DNA of 64,000 nt from Rutidosis leptorrhynchoides (GCF_046630445.1 NC_092335.1:494001-558000), one strand, 5' to 3'. Shown: positions 36,601-47,785, counted from the first letter of the stretch. Notes: generated by a model from the sequence alone, not told the origin. Numbers and translations: made by a program.

Positions 36601-36933
36601 AGAGCTTCCGCTGTCGCATACTTAAATAAGGACAAGATTTGGAGTCCATGCTTGTATGATATTGTGTAAAAACTGCATTCAAGAAACTTATTTTGTTGTA
36701 ACATATTTGTATTGTAAACCATTATGTAATGGGCGTGTGTAAAAAGGATATATTAGATTATCATTATTAGATAATCTACGTAAAGCTTTTTAAACCTTTA
36801 TTGATGAAATAAAGGTTATGGTTTGTTTAAAAATGAATGCAGTCTTTGAAAAACGTCTCATATAGAGGTCAAAACCTCGCAACGAAATCAATTAATATGG
36901 AACGTTTTTAATCAATAAGAACGGGACATTTCA
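33680..36933 (+). repeat. E4 3' LTR
   Basis: Same length as the 5' LTR and nearly identical. Candidate leader intron at 36101-36590. Confidence 0.97.
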
Positions 36934-36938
36934 GAAAT
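36934..36938. repeat. E4 target site duplication, right (GAAAT)
   Basis: Pairs with 23821-23825. Confidence 0.96.
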
Positions 36939-37810
36939 TATGTACAAGGACACTTGGTATAATTGATAACAAAATATTAAAACTTTGGGTTACACTCAGT
37001 CGACATCCTGGTGTAATTACTAAACAAAGTATTAAAATCTTGTTACAGTTTAAGTCCCCAATTAGTTGGAATATTTAACTTCGGGTATAAGAATAATTTG
37101 ACGAGGACACTCGCACTTTATATTTATAACTGATGGACTGTTATGGACAAAAACCAGACGGACATATTAAATAATCCAGGACAAAGGACAATTAACCCAT
37201 GGGCATAAAACTAAAATCAACACGTCAAACATCATGATTACGGAAGTTTAAATAAGCATAATTCTTTTATTTCATATTTAATTTCCTTTATTTTATATTT
37301 AATTGCACTTTTAATTATCGCACTTTTATTTATTGTTATTGTATTTAATTGCACTTTTAATTATCGTACTTTTTAATTATCGTAATTTTATTTTATCGCA
37401 CTTTTATTTATCGTTATTTACTTTATGCTTTAATTTAAGTCTTGTATTTATTTTTAATATTTTACATTTGGTTTTAACTGCGACTAAAGTTTTAAAATCG
37501 ACAAACCGGTCATTAAACGGTAAAAACCCCCCTTTATAATAATAATATTACTTATATATATATTTGTATTTTTACAATTATTGTGTGTAAAAAAATATAG
37601 TATTATACTTCACGAGCTCCCTGTGGAACGAACCGGACTTACTAAAAACTATACTATAATACGATTAGGTACACTGCCTATAAGTGTTGTAGCAAGGTTT
37701 AAGTATATTCACTCGATAAATAAATAAATAACTTGTGTAAAATTGTAGCATATTTAATAGTATTTCGCACTAAAAATAATACTATTTTGTATACACCCCC
37801 TACGACATCA
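36939..37810 (+). repeat. E1 3' LTR, right part (after E4)
   Basis: Continues the LTR interrupted at 23825. Its last 547 bp match window positions 1-560. Ends CATCA. Confidence 0.92.
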
Positions 37811-39210
37811 ATATATTTATTAATTATGTCGACAAGCAAGTGGCCAAACAAATGTGACCTGGATCCAGTGGCCATGCGATCGCATGGCCTGGATGCCTAT
37901 AACTCATGCGATCGCATGGCCTGAAAAGTCAGGCCAGGTCCTATAAATAGCCAGCTTATTCGACGAGTTAAACATAAAAAAATATATATATATATTACTC
38001 CCTCTGTTTAAGTATAATATATATATATATATATATATAGTGTAGGTTAGTTTTATATTAGATTAATTTGGGTTATGTAAAGGTTATTTTACGGGTTTTG
38101 AAGTCGAAACTCTATTCATGTAAGACTACGCGATAAATAATCAATGTAAGCTATGTTCTCCTTTTTAAATTAATGTCTCGTACTTAAGTTATTATTATGC
38201 TTATTTGAGCCAAAGTAATCGTGATGTTGGGCTAAATATTAAGATGGGGTAATTGGGCTTTGTACCATAATTGGAGTTTGGACAAAAGAACGACACTTGT
38301 GGAAATTAGACTATGGGCTATTAATGGCCTTTATATTAAATTAACGATACTTCGTTAATTTAATATAAAGGTTACAATTTGACGTATCTATATATAACCA
38401 CATACGCTTAATCGGAAACGATGGGCGGGATATTTATAAATACGAATTAATGTTCATTTGACCGGACACTAGGATGGATTAATAGTCAATGGACTCATTA
38501 AAATAGGGGTGGATTACATTCAAGGGTAATTGGTGTAATTGTTAACAAAGTATTAAAACCTTGGATTACACACAGTCGATAACCTGGTGTATTCATTAAA
38601 TAAAGTATTAAGACCTTGTTACAGTTCGAATCCCCAATTAGTTGGAATATTTGACTTCGGGTATAAGGTTAAATTTGCCAAGCATTTTATAATTATGACC
38701 GATGAACTATTATGGACAAAAACCAGATAGGTTTCAATTACATCCAGGACAAAGGATAAATAACCCAGGGTAATAAATTAAAATCAAAACTTCAAACATC
38801 ATGATTACGGAAGTTTAAATAAGCATAATTATTTTATTTTATATTTCATCGTACCTTTAATTATCGTCATTTATATTTTGCATTAGGTTTTAATTGTGAC
38901 TTAAGATATAAAACCGATAAACCAGTCATTAAACGGTAAACCCCCTTTTATAATAATAAATATTATTATATATAATTATATATATTTGTACAAATATAGT
39001 TATATAAAAATATAGTGTAACCGTATCCCTGTGGAACGAACCGGACTTACTAAAAACTATACTACTCTACGTTTAGGTACACTGCCTATAGTGTTGTAGC
39101 AAGGTTTAGGTATATCCCATCTGTAAATAAATAATTAAAACTTGTGTAGTTTTTAATAGTATTTTGCAATAAAAATATTTAGTATTTCGTACACCCCGCT
39201 GCACACATCA
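37811..39210 (+). repeat. E2 5' LTR, right part
   Basis: Matches 43652-45193 with scattered substitutions and a much shorter AT array (37980-38038). Ends CACATCA. Confidence 0.92.
37870..37949 (+). promoter_or_regulatory. E2 LTR promoter: paired palindromes and TATA box
   Basis: GGCCATGCGATCGCATGGCC (37870-37889) is a perfect 20-bp palindrome. A second core CATGCGATCGCATG is at 37905-37918, 32 bp on from the first core (37873). After 23 bp comes TATAAATA (37942-37949). E6 LTRs show the same module with the same spacings. A role as a promoter element bound by a dimeric factor is inferred. Confidence 0.75.
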
Positions 39211-39216
39211 AGTTTT

Positions 39217-39234
39217 TGGCACCGCTGCCGGGGA
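39217..39234 (+). other. E2 primer binding site (tRNA-Asp type)
   Basis: TGGCACCGCTGCCGGGGA, one base different from the E1 site, six bases after the LTR. Confidence 0.85.
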
Positions 39235-39340
39235 ACTCGGCGAAACGCTATATTTTTAATATATATTTGTGTAAATATATTTATATATAATTTTTAGAAA
39301 AACAATATAAAATTTAAAAAAAAAACCTGAAACCCAGGCC

Positions 39341-39386
39341 CATGCGGTCGCATGAGCCGGGTGCCTTAAAACCATGCGGTCGCATG
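39341..39386 (+). repeat. Second palindrome pair inside E2 leader
   Basis: CATGCGGTCGCATG occurs at 39341-39354 and 39373-39386, again 32 bp apart. The GG core makes each near-palindromic. No TATA box follows at 23 bp. Confidence 0.8.
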
Positions 39387-39389
39387 GCC

Positions 39390-40223
39390 TGCTCTGACAC
39401 GCGGCTCTGAACCTAGAACAGCATTAATTACGGAGTATATTATTATTATTATTATTAAAACCCTAATTAGGGTTTAGTTTTTAATTAATTAGTTTAGTTT
39501 TTATTATTAATTTGTATTTTTAGTTTAATTAGTTTTATTAATATATAAAAATTAATAGTTTTATAAAATAAATAATATAAAAATAATATTTTTATAAAAA
39601 ATTGTACTTTTTACAACTTCAATTTTTTTTTATATTTCGTATCTTTTTATTTGTTTTAGCGTAATATTTGTATTTTTCGCTCGTATTTAGTTTTAAGTCA
39701 TAGTTTTTGCCATAGTTACTTTTACTTCTAGATTTTTAGGCTTTGCCGTAAAATCCCTTAAGTGCTTTTTCTTTAGATTAAGATTTAAGTGCTTTAGAAT
39801 TTTGCGACGCTGTTTATAGATTCTAGTACCTTTTAAGTTACGACGCGCTACTTTCTTATTTTTATTTTTCGACGTTTTTCGACGCGTAATCTTTTTCTTT
39901 CTTATTTCTTGACACGCTAGTTTTTAGGACATAGATTTTCTATTTCTTCTCTAAAATTCCAAACGAAAAATTATTTTAAGCGGTTAAATTGATAAACATC
40001 CAAATTTTCTGGTTCGTAGTAATAGTTGGATTTGTTAGTGGCGAGTTGTGGGCTTCCGATTTAAAGGGTCCTGGCTACCTGCGGCATCTATTGGCTATTC
40101 GAAATGTGGGCAAAATCAGAAAAGTCTATTAATTTGATAACTTATATAATTTTTAGTTTTATAACTAATAGGATAATTAGTAAATGCACCACATTGTAGC
40201 TAAAATTTGGTAATAAGCGCATT
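39390..40223 (+). other. E2 untranslated leader
   Basis: AT-rich, no gene. The part from about 39720 is similar to the E1 leader, ending in the shared ACTAATAGGATA sequence just before the start of the coding region. Confidence 0.75.
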
Positions 40224-41369
40224 ATGGAAAATCTCGAGAATATTTTAGAAACTCTTTATGACATCCGAAATTAATTTAATCAATACTCTCAAACGGGTGT
40301 TGATGACAATTTGTTCGGTCAATCTTGGATCACGAATGACGAAACAATAACTGGTTGTGAAATCTGTGGAGATTATCACTCAACATGGGAATGTTATTAT
40401 TACGTTTCTATGGAAAATTATGCACCCATGGAACCTGAATGGAATGATTATGAGGAATACAATTCTAATTGGGATTATTCCCAAGAATATATCCAAACTC
40501 AACAACCAGAAGACGAGGAAAATTATGTGCCTGAAAATTCTTTAGATTATATGAAAATCAAACTCGAAGAACTCGACGCTCAAAATGAACAAATGAGAGA
40601 GTTTGCAAATTGGCAAGCTAAAACTCTTTCAGACTACATACCTGTTGATCTGAGGAGTCGTGTGCAAGAAAATCTCATATCATCGAATTTTGATGAATTC
40701 GAGAGCTCCGAAATCACCAATTATCCCGATGATACTTTTTATTCAGCTTTACCAATTTCACAACATATCGACACATTAGCCTCTACCGACGAAATCATCG
40801 ATCAACCAATGAATGAAGAAGAAGTAAGGGTGACAAATTCGTACTCTTGGAAAAACGATAACGTTGAAAATTTTACCCCCGAGACCAAAGTGGTGGGACC
40901 GATACGTACCGTTAATGAAGAAGAATCTACTTCGATCCCGAAATTCACCATTCCACAACCTTCCAACCCAATATTCTCAATAGACGAATCATCTACCGAA
41001 GATGAACTACGAGCTGTAATAGATATTGACACCTCGAATTTCACCCAATTGGGTAATAGAGGTGAAAACTTTGATCCCGAGAATAAACGGAAGGAAATGT
41101 TAGGAATAGTCCACCCGATAGAAATATGTATATCGGTATATATCGATCCATTTGACCAAGAACCAGAAAAGAGACATATCCATTTACTAAAAGCTACACT
41201 TAAAAAAGAATTAAGTAGTGACGATCGGGTGGTTCTAAACTTTAAACCCATTGATATAATATATACCACCCGAGATGTAAATAACTGGCTCACTATTCTA
41301 ATTCTTGGAACTTATTCTACCGATTTCACATGTCGTCAGCTAAGTGTGGGGAAGTCTAACCCCAGTTAA
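40224..41369 (+). pseudogene. E2 knuckle-bearing protein in place of gag-pol, one nonsense codon
   Basis: ATG at 40224 opens 16 codons to a TAA at 40272-40274. The same frame then runs open to 41369 (352 codons counted from 40311). Near the start is CEICGDYHSTWEC, a CX2CX3HX4C knuckle with the same unusual spacing as in the E1 Gag. The rest is acidic, with aromatic-rich repeats early (YNSNWDYSQEYIQ) and no protease, RT or integrase. The stop codon lies within the E1-like AAGTGTGGGGA motif. It may be a diverged Gag-like or RNA-binding protein that lets a non-autonomous element be packaged, but no Gag core is recognisable. If the TAA was CAA, the product would be 381 residues. Confidence 0.6.
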
Positions 41370-43168
41370 CGTTAAACTAGGGGTTCGGGTTAGTGCATTA
41401 CTCGTTAATAAAAATGCACGATTAGGGTAAAAGACGCATTTTCAAATATTAGCAAACAGTTCAGAAAAGCAACCGTTTTTGAAGAAAAACATGTGTGATA
41501 AAACAAGAAGGAATGAACGATGAGGCGTGCCATCTATCATTCAACGAGCTTTGAAATTACAAACTGGTATTTTTAATCACTTTTCTACACTAATCACCCT
41601 CATGAATTTATAATTATAGTCTGATTTCATGCAAATGAGGGCATTGCATGATCTCAAGTGTGGGGAAGGGTTATAAATTCTTTCGGGTTTATACTTGGCA
41701 TATTTTCTAAATTTTGTGAAAATTTTAAAAAATTTCAACTAAATGAATTCAAAATCATGTTTATATATATTTATAAACAATAAAACTAGGTGTTAATGCC
41801 GAAATTATTGTTACCCTAAAAAGAGGACATAAATTGAGAAACAACTAAAACACTTGAATTTATTTATTAAGATATAAAAAGATGCATGAAAAAAGCTAAG
41901 TGTGGGGAGAATGTACCAAGTTATTCAATTAAAAACTATATATCACATGTTTCTGTAAAGTTTATTGCAGGTGCTTTTGTTTTGGACTAAATTAACTGTT
42001 TTACCCGATTTATTGTAATACTTTTGAAAGAATAGATGGATCTACACGATGAATCAATTCCATCATTAAAAGGAAGTAAAGTCTTCCGAAAAAGACACGC
42101 GCTTCTTTATTTAGGTCAACAAGTGTCGTCCAGACCAGCTGTAGGTTGACGAAAAATCTAGAAAAGTCATCTCTAAAATCAGCAGGAAATCCACGGACCT
42201 CAGCATCAAACAGGGTCGCCATGTGGTCAGACTTATCCTAACCATGAGAGGATCTGTCTCGTAAAATGGGGAGGGCGCCGTACAAATTAGCTTGATAAGA
42301 CTAATGAATCAGACCCCCAGAAAGGATAATCTCCTTAAAGATTAAAAATCATCTTTTAAGCCTGATATTACTTAATCCTTGAGATTGACCTTAAAGATTG
42401 AGAATTACAAACTCATGGAATTAGATGATATCTAAACTCAAGCTTGAACGATAAAATATTTTGATCAAATTACAAACCGATTTGTTTTCTGAAAACCTAT
42501 TTTCAATGCGTTAATTACCATTGAATGTAAAATCCTAGGAATTCACCTGGAATTTATTAGGTCACTTGAACCAAATCGGGTGTCAACCGTAAGAACGGTG
42601 GTTGCATAGCATGGTCGAAGACAGGACCTTGTGCCAGACCGAAAAATTATAGGGTGATCTTTACTATTGCTCCTACAAAGGATAGTAATTGCATCCGACA
42701 CGTTGTAGACCATGAACATCTGCATGTCATTAGACATTGCCTTAACAGTTGCTTGTTCAACGCTTTCCTTTACAACCGGATGGTAGTTTACTGAAAGGTA
42801 ATATACGGAGCAAGTATACTGGACGTGTGCTTTCCTAATACAAGGTTAGCAAGTGGGTGACACAAAACCGCAAGTTTTGAGCTAAAATTTTAAAATCTGA
42901 AACCCACAAAACTCAAAAAAATATTTTGTAAACACCGGTGAAGGGTTATTCCGGAAAACTTATCTAGGATAAAAGCAAGAATGAATTTTCAAAAGATCAA
43001 ATGTTTTCATAAAGATCCAATTTCCTTAAGGATCTAAATTTTTATAGTCATGTGGGACTGTAAACCACATCATTACTATCATTGTTTATACCGCCGTATC
43101 AAAATCACTAATGTATAAAGTGTGAAGAATAAAGAAGTGATTCGTGTGATTTAATTTCAAGTTCTGTA
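41370..43168 (+). other. E2 3' non-coding region
   Basis: Homologous to E1 from about 20700 to 22670. AAGTGTGGGGA motifs occur at 41342, 41656 and 41898. A near-perfect palindrome (41360-41387, arms AACCCC / GGGGTT) follows the open frame. Antisense open frames at 42010-42222 and 42543-42737 parallel those of E1. Confidence 0.7.
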
Positions 43169-43206
43169 TTGCTTGAGGACAAGCAACGTTCAAGTGTGAG
43201 GATATT
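43169..43206 (+). other. E2 hairpin and polypurine tract
   Basis: TTGCTTGAGGACAAGCAA (43169-43186), then AAGTGTGAGGATATT directly before the LTR. One G of the E1 tract is A here. Confidence 0.82.
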
Positions 43207-43814
43207 TGATAGTGCTCCAAATGAACATATATTTAGTCGCAATATCATCCCAATATGTAAAGTTTTCAGTTGCAATTGTTCTATTTTCAAGTAATATTCG
43301 TTTAAATAAATAAGTGCGAAGACAAAAGGCGAAAACGAAGAATTGAAGAAAAAGTGCCACTAAAGCTGAAAAAAGTGTCACTAAAGCCATAGTGCACTCA
43401 AAAGTGCCACTAAAAGTGAGTTAAAAGACTTGCACGGATTTTGGAAGTTAAGGAAAATTATTTTTTAGCAAATTACAAATCGCGGAACGCAAAGTACAAG
43501 ATATCTGCGCGTACGAAAAGACGTTCGAAAATCCGGAACCAGTACCCGAGCCAACTATCAACGCCCGACTCAACGGACCAAAAATTACAAGTCTACTATG
43601 CACAAGAATATAATATAATATATATAATTATATAAATTATATATAAATTATATATATTTATTAATTATGTCGACAAGCAAGTGGCCAAACAAATGTGAGC
43701 TGGATCCAGTGGCCATGCGATCGCTTGGCCTGGATGCCTATAACTCATGCGATAGCATGGCCTGAAAAGTCAGGCCAGGTCCTATAAATAGCCAGCTTAT
43801 TCGACGAGTTAAAC

Positions 43815-43912
<98 letters not shown>

Positions 43913-43927
43913 CTCCCTCTGTTTAAG

Positions 43928-44025
<98 letters not shown>

Positions 44026-45193
44026 TAGGTTAGTTTTATATTAGATTAATTTGGGTTATGTAAAGGTTATTTTACGGGTTTTGAAGTCGAAACTCTATCC
44101 ATGTAACACTACGCGATAAATAATCAATGTAAGCTATGTTCTCCTTTTTAAATTAATGTCTCGTACTTAAGTTATTATTATGCTTATTTGAGCCAAAGTA
44201 ATCGTGATGTTGGGCTAAATATTAAGATGGGGTAATTGGGCTTTGTACTATAATTGGGGTTTGGACAAAAGAACGACACTTGTGGAAATTAGACTATGGG
44301 CTATTAATGGCCTTTATATTAAATTAACGATACTTCATTAATTTAATATAAATGTTACAATTTGACGTATCTATATATAACCACATACGCTTAATCGGAT
44401 ACGATGGGCGGGATATTTATAAATACGAATTAATGTTCATTTGACCGGACACTGGGATGGATTAATAGTCAATGGACTCATTAAAATAGGGGTGGATTAC
44501 ATTAAAGGGTAATTGGTGTAATTGTTAACAAAGTATTAAAACCTTGGATTACACACAGTCGATAACCTGGTGTATTCATTAAACAAAGTATTAAGACCTT
44601 GTTACAGTTCGAATCCCCAATTAGTTGGAATATTTGACTTCGGATATAAGGTTAAATTTGCCAAGCATTTTATAATTATGACCAATGAACTATTATGGAC
44701 AAAAACCAGATAGGTTTCAATTACATCCAGGACAAATGACAAATAACCCAGGGTAATAAATTAAAATCAAAACGTCAAACATCATGATTACGGAAGTTTA
44801 AATAAGCATAATTATTTTATTTTATATTTCATCGTACCTTTAATTATCGTCATTTATATTTTGCATTAGGTTTTAATTGTGACTTAAGATATAAAACCGA
44901 CAAACCAGTCATTAAACGGTAAACCCCCTTTTATAATAATAAATATTATTATATATAATTATATATATTTGTACAAATATAGTTATATAAAAATATAGTG
45001 TAACCGTCTCCCTGTAGAACGAACCGGACTTACTAAAAACTATACTACTCTACGATTAGGTACACTGCCTATAGTGTTGTAGCAAGGTTTAGGTATATCC
45101 CATCTATAAATAAATAATCAAAACTTGTGTAGTTTTTAATAGTATTTTGCAATAAAAATATTTAGTATTTCGTACACCCCGCTGCACACATCA
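43207..45193 (+). repeat. E2 3' LTR (complete)
   Basis: 1987 bp, TGATAGTG...CACATCA. Palindrome cores at 43714-43727 and 43746-43759 each carry one substitution. TATAAATA at 43783-43790 keeps the same spacing. Confidence 0.93.
43818..44022. repeat. Expanded (AT)n arrays in E2 3' LTR
   Basis: Two arrays (about 43818-43910 and 43931-44022) flank TACTCCCTCTGTTTAAGTATA-like sequence. The 5' LTR has much shorter runs, so they grew after insertion, or the other copy shrank. Confidence 0.9.
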
Positions 45194-45471
45194 ATACCTT
45201 CAACGTGTGTTATTTGCGTAAGTGTAAGGTCGAAGACGAGACACAGATTGTACCGCTAGTAGATTTGAAAGTTGATTTGAGTAACAAGTTGGTTGAGGAA
45301 CCAATTGGAGTGGTAGACAGAAAAGTTACTAAGTTAAGAAAGAAAGAGATCCCGGTGGTTTTAGTAGAATGAAAACACAGCTTAGGGTCTAACTTGACAT
45401 GGGAGACAGAAGAGTTAATGAAGACCCGTTACCCTCATCTGTTTGACCAAGACCAGATTCTGAGGACATAA
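45194..45471 (+). pseudogene. E5 pol 3' end (integrase C-terminus, chromodomain-like)
   Basis: The frame reads NTFNVCYLRKC-like, then EEPIGVVDRKVTKLRKKEIPVV, then LTWETEELMKTRYPHLF, which is the chromovirus C-terminal pattern also seen in E4. An in-frame TGA at 45370-45372 stands where E4 has Trp (KVRW). E2 insertion removed everything upstream to the far left of the nest. Confidence 0.85.
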
Positions 45472-46170
45472 TCTCTTTAAGGGGGTGGATTTGTAACAGA
45501 ATGAAACCGGGGTTAGAAGTAAGATTACTTAATTACCCTTAGGTTTATATTTGTGGTTAAATATGCTTTTATTTTAATAATATGTTTATTATTAATTGAT
45601 TATGTGATTAAGACCAGTTTGTGACAAGGGTCACAGAAATAGTTCGTTTGTAAGATTTGGACTCCGTTAGGATTGCCTAACTTCTTACGAAAGATATCAG
45701 AAAACTAATAAATACCCGTGTGTTGTGGGGTATGAGTTTTAATACCCACTTAAGAGTGTAGTCAGCTCCATTATATTCATTTCTTGAATCTTCTAAAACA
45801 AAGCCCGTACCTAACTCCTTCATCCTCTCAACCCCTAAAGATTAAAGCTTGTTAGTTTGTTGAATTCGAGCTAGTAATCTGTTACTTGTGAGTTGGTGAT
45901 CGTCACAAAGTAAGTGCTTCGTCGATTCATGCTTTGATTCTTGTTGAAATTGGGTTTTTTGTGTTCTTGAATAAAAGTGTGAAATTGGGCTTGAATCTTC
46001 ATGATTTGTGTTAGTTATGCTTAATTGATGTTAGAAATAGTTGCTATATAGTTTATATGATGTTTTTGAAGTGGTTTGGGTGTTAGAACTTGCAAAAATC
46101 AAGATTTGGAGTCAAAAACGCGAAAAAACAGCGAGCTGTAGCTGTTCATCAGCTCCCACGCATTTGAGGG

Positions 46171-46260
46171 CTCAACCACGCGGTTGAGCACGCATTTGAG
46201 GGCTCAACCACACGGTTGAGGACTCACTCATACGTCTGAGGTCTCATCCGCGCGAGTGAG
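46171..46260 (+). repeat. Array of 18-bp dyads in E5 LTR
   Basis: Units of the form CTCANNCNYRCGNNTGAG start at 46171, 46203, 46223 and 46243; the last three are spaced exactly 20 bp. CTCAACCACGCGGTTGAG and CTCATCCGCGCGAGTGAG are the best dyads. Half-units (CGCACGAGTGA, GCACGGTTGAG) recur at about 46605-46680 and 46795-46830. Confidence 0.7.
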
Positions 46261-47041
46261 CAGTTCAGCTTTTTGGTGAAACTTGTTTTGGTCATAACTT
46301 TCACACCGTAACTCCGTTTTTGATGAATAAACTATCGTTGGAATCATCTTGAGATTTAATTTTCAATGATAAGGTTTTAAAAATCTGGATCAAACTTTAT
46401 TTTGGTCAGAAAAAGGGGTTTTGGTGTGTATGTCTTGTTTTGCACTCATGTGAGTGTCGTTATTGATGGAGATTATGATATAGACTTATCAATTAATGAT
46501 ATTATGATTGTATAGTGTGGTTTAGAACTTGATATTATGACTTTGGGTGGTTTTGGGTTAAAAACCCGTCTTAACAGTTGCTGTTGCTGTTCTTCTCCAC
46601 CCGCACGAGTGAACCTTCACATGCACGGTTGAGGTTAACCGCATGGTGAACCGCACGAGTGAGTGGTTACTTGAACTATTATATTTTCTCGTTGGATCGT
46701 ACGTTTGAGATGTGACTTGTACGAGTCATATATCACTCGTGTGGTCAACCGTACGGATCTACTGTTGTCTAATTGGATATTTAACCAAGGACCAAGCGTA
46801 CGAGTGAGGATTCAACCGCACAGTTGAGGTTTCTCAGACATGTGGATGAGTGTCACTCGTAGGGTTTACAGATCAGATTGGTTAAGTGTTTAAGTGCTTG
46901 TTTATTGATGCTATTGTCTTGTTGTTGGGATGATATAAAGACATGATTACTGACTTGATGATGTCTAATTCTTAGGTGGAAAAGATAAAGAGAAGGCTCC
47001 GAAAGATTAGACCTCTGAGAATCTTCAGTTGCTGGTAATTG

Positions 47042-47569
47042 GTGAGTGGATGTATCTTCAGATAGAGTTTAAGTAGCAAATCATGCTACCATGGATTACT
47101 CTGATTACCTTATATAGCGTAGTAATTGCCATGCTAGGTGAATAGTTGCATGCTATGTGATCTATAAATGTTGTTATATATGTGCAATGTGTTTGACACC
47201 AGCCATTCCTAGGGCGATTGAGGACTTTCAACCATTTCTAGGGCAGTTGAAGTCCGTGTGAGGTCAACTATTCCAAGGGAGGTTGAGTCCAAGTCCTACA
47301 GTCTGTTAGTATAGCATAGAAGAACGCATGTGTTGTGTTTGGATAGTTATGCGGAGACTTGGTAGGAAGGACTATCGGTAGATCTTAGATCGATCAGCTA
47401 AGTTCGTGTGCCCGTACAAGCCGTCGATCCTCATATTGTCGTTATTCATATGCTTGTTGGTTGTAAGCATGTTAGATGTTTATTGTATGATGGATTGCTT
47501 AAGCTTAATCTGTAGATAGATTCCATTCACTTAGCGGTGCGCTAATCCCCCACATTTCTCCCCCTGCAG
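47042..47569 (+). other. Candidate leader intron in E5 LTR
   Basis: ATTG|GTGAGTGG donor and CCCCCTGCAG|GTTT acceptor, 528 nt apart, 216 bp before the LTR end. Confidence 0.45.
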
Positions 47570-47785
47570 GTTTAGCTACTGCTACTGGGATCGGAATATG
47601 ATGTAGAAGACATGTTTGACTTGGAACTCTGATGTAGGCTTTTGTAACCGTGTTTGTAATAACGTAACACCGTTTGTGAAAGTTAAACGTAATTACGTGG
47701 TTTTCTGTAATTATAAAAAATGATGTTGTGTTTGGTAACCAAATGTCTTCCGTTGTGTTATAAAAAAGAAATGGCCGGTGTTACA

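Larger units (their letters stand above)
23826..36933 (+). mobile_element. E4: intact chromovirus (Tekay-like) retrotransposon carrying an F-box gene
   Basis: Total 13108 bp. The LTRs are 3254 bp each (TGTAGTGACCCG...CATTTCA), nearly identical; I saw one substitution (A near 24165 against G near 34019). A perfect GAAAT duplication flanks it. It has a Met-type primer site, a leader with two extra open frames, one uninterrupted gag-pol frame and a purine tract. It inserted into the E1 3' LTR and is among the youngest in the window. Confidence 0.97.
1..37810 (+). mobile_element. E1: Athila-like Ty3-gypsy retrotransposon, interrupted by E3 and E4, 5' end off-window
   Basis: The last 560 bp of the 5' LTR open the window, and a matching copy ends at 37810 in the same terminal bases. 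A tRNA-Asp type primer binding site follows the 5' LTR and a purine tract precedes the 3' LTR at 22708. Gag-pol has the Athila signature order and motifs. E3 interrupts gag and E4 interrupts the 3' LTR. E1 itself lies in the 5' LTR of E2: sequence from 37811 continues E2 LTR sequence that is intact near 43652. The right target duplication would be ATATA (37811-37815); its left partner is outside the window. Confidence 0.9.
37811..45193 (+). mobile_element. E2: non-autonomous Athila-like element (no pol), 5' LTR split by E1
   Basis: From 37811 the sequence follows E2 LTR sequence found complete at 43207-45193. The first about 445 bp of its 5' LTR must lie beyond E1, to the left of the window. 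It has an Asp-type primer site, one open frame in place of gag-pol, a 3' region homologous to that of E1, and a purine tract. The right target duplication would be ATACC (45194-45198). E2 inserted into the pol 3' end of E5. Confidence 0.9.
45492..47785 (+). repeat. E5 3' LTR
   Basis: 2294 bp bounded by TGTAACA and TGTTACA, after a purine tract (45479-45490, AAGGGGGTGGAT within). No second copy is in the window. It contains CG-centred dyads (46171-46260) and leader-intron signals. Confidence 0.82.

Noticed and set aside
23826-36933. Long direct repeats at 23826/33680 as a segmental duplication
   Set aside because: TG...CA ends, primer site, purine tract and the exact GAAAT duplication show they are LTRs.
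37998-38018. Stowaway-like end TACTCCCTCTGTTTAAGTATA
   Set aside because: Only one end is visible, between AT arrays; no inverted partner or TA duplication can be told from the arrays.
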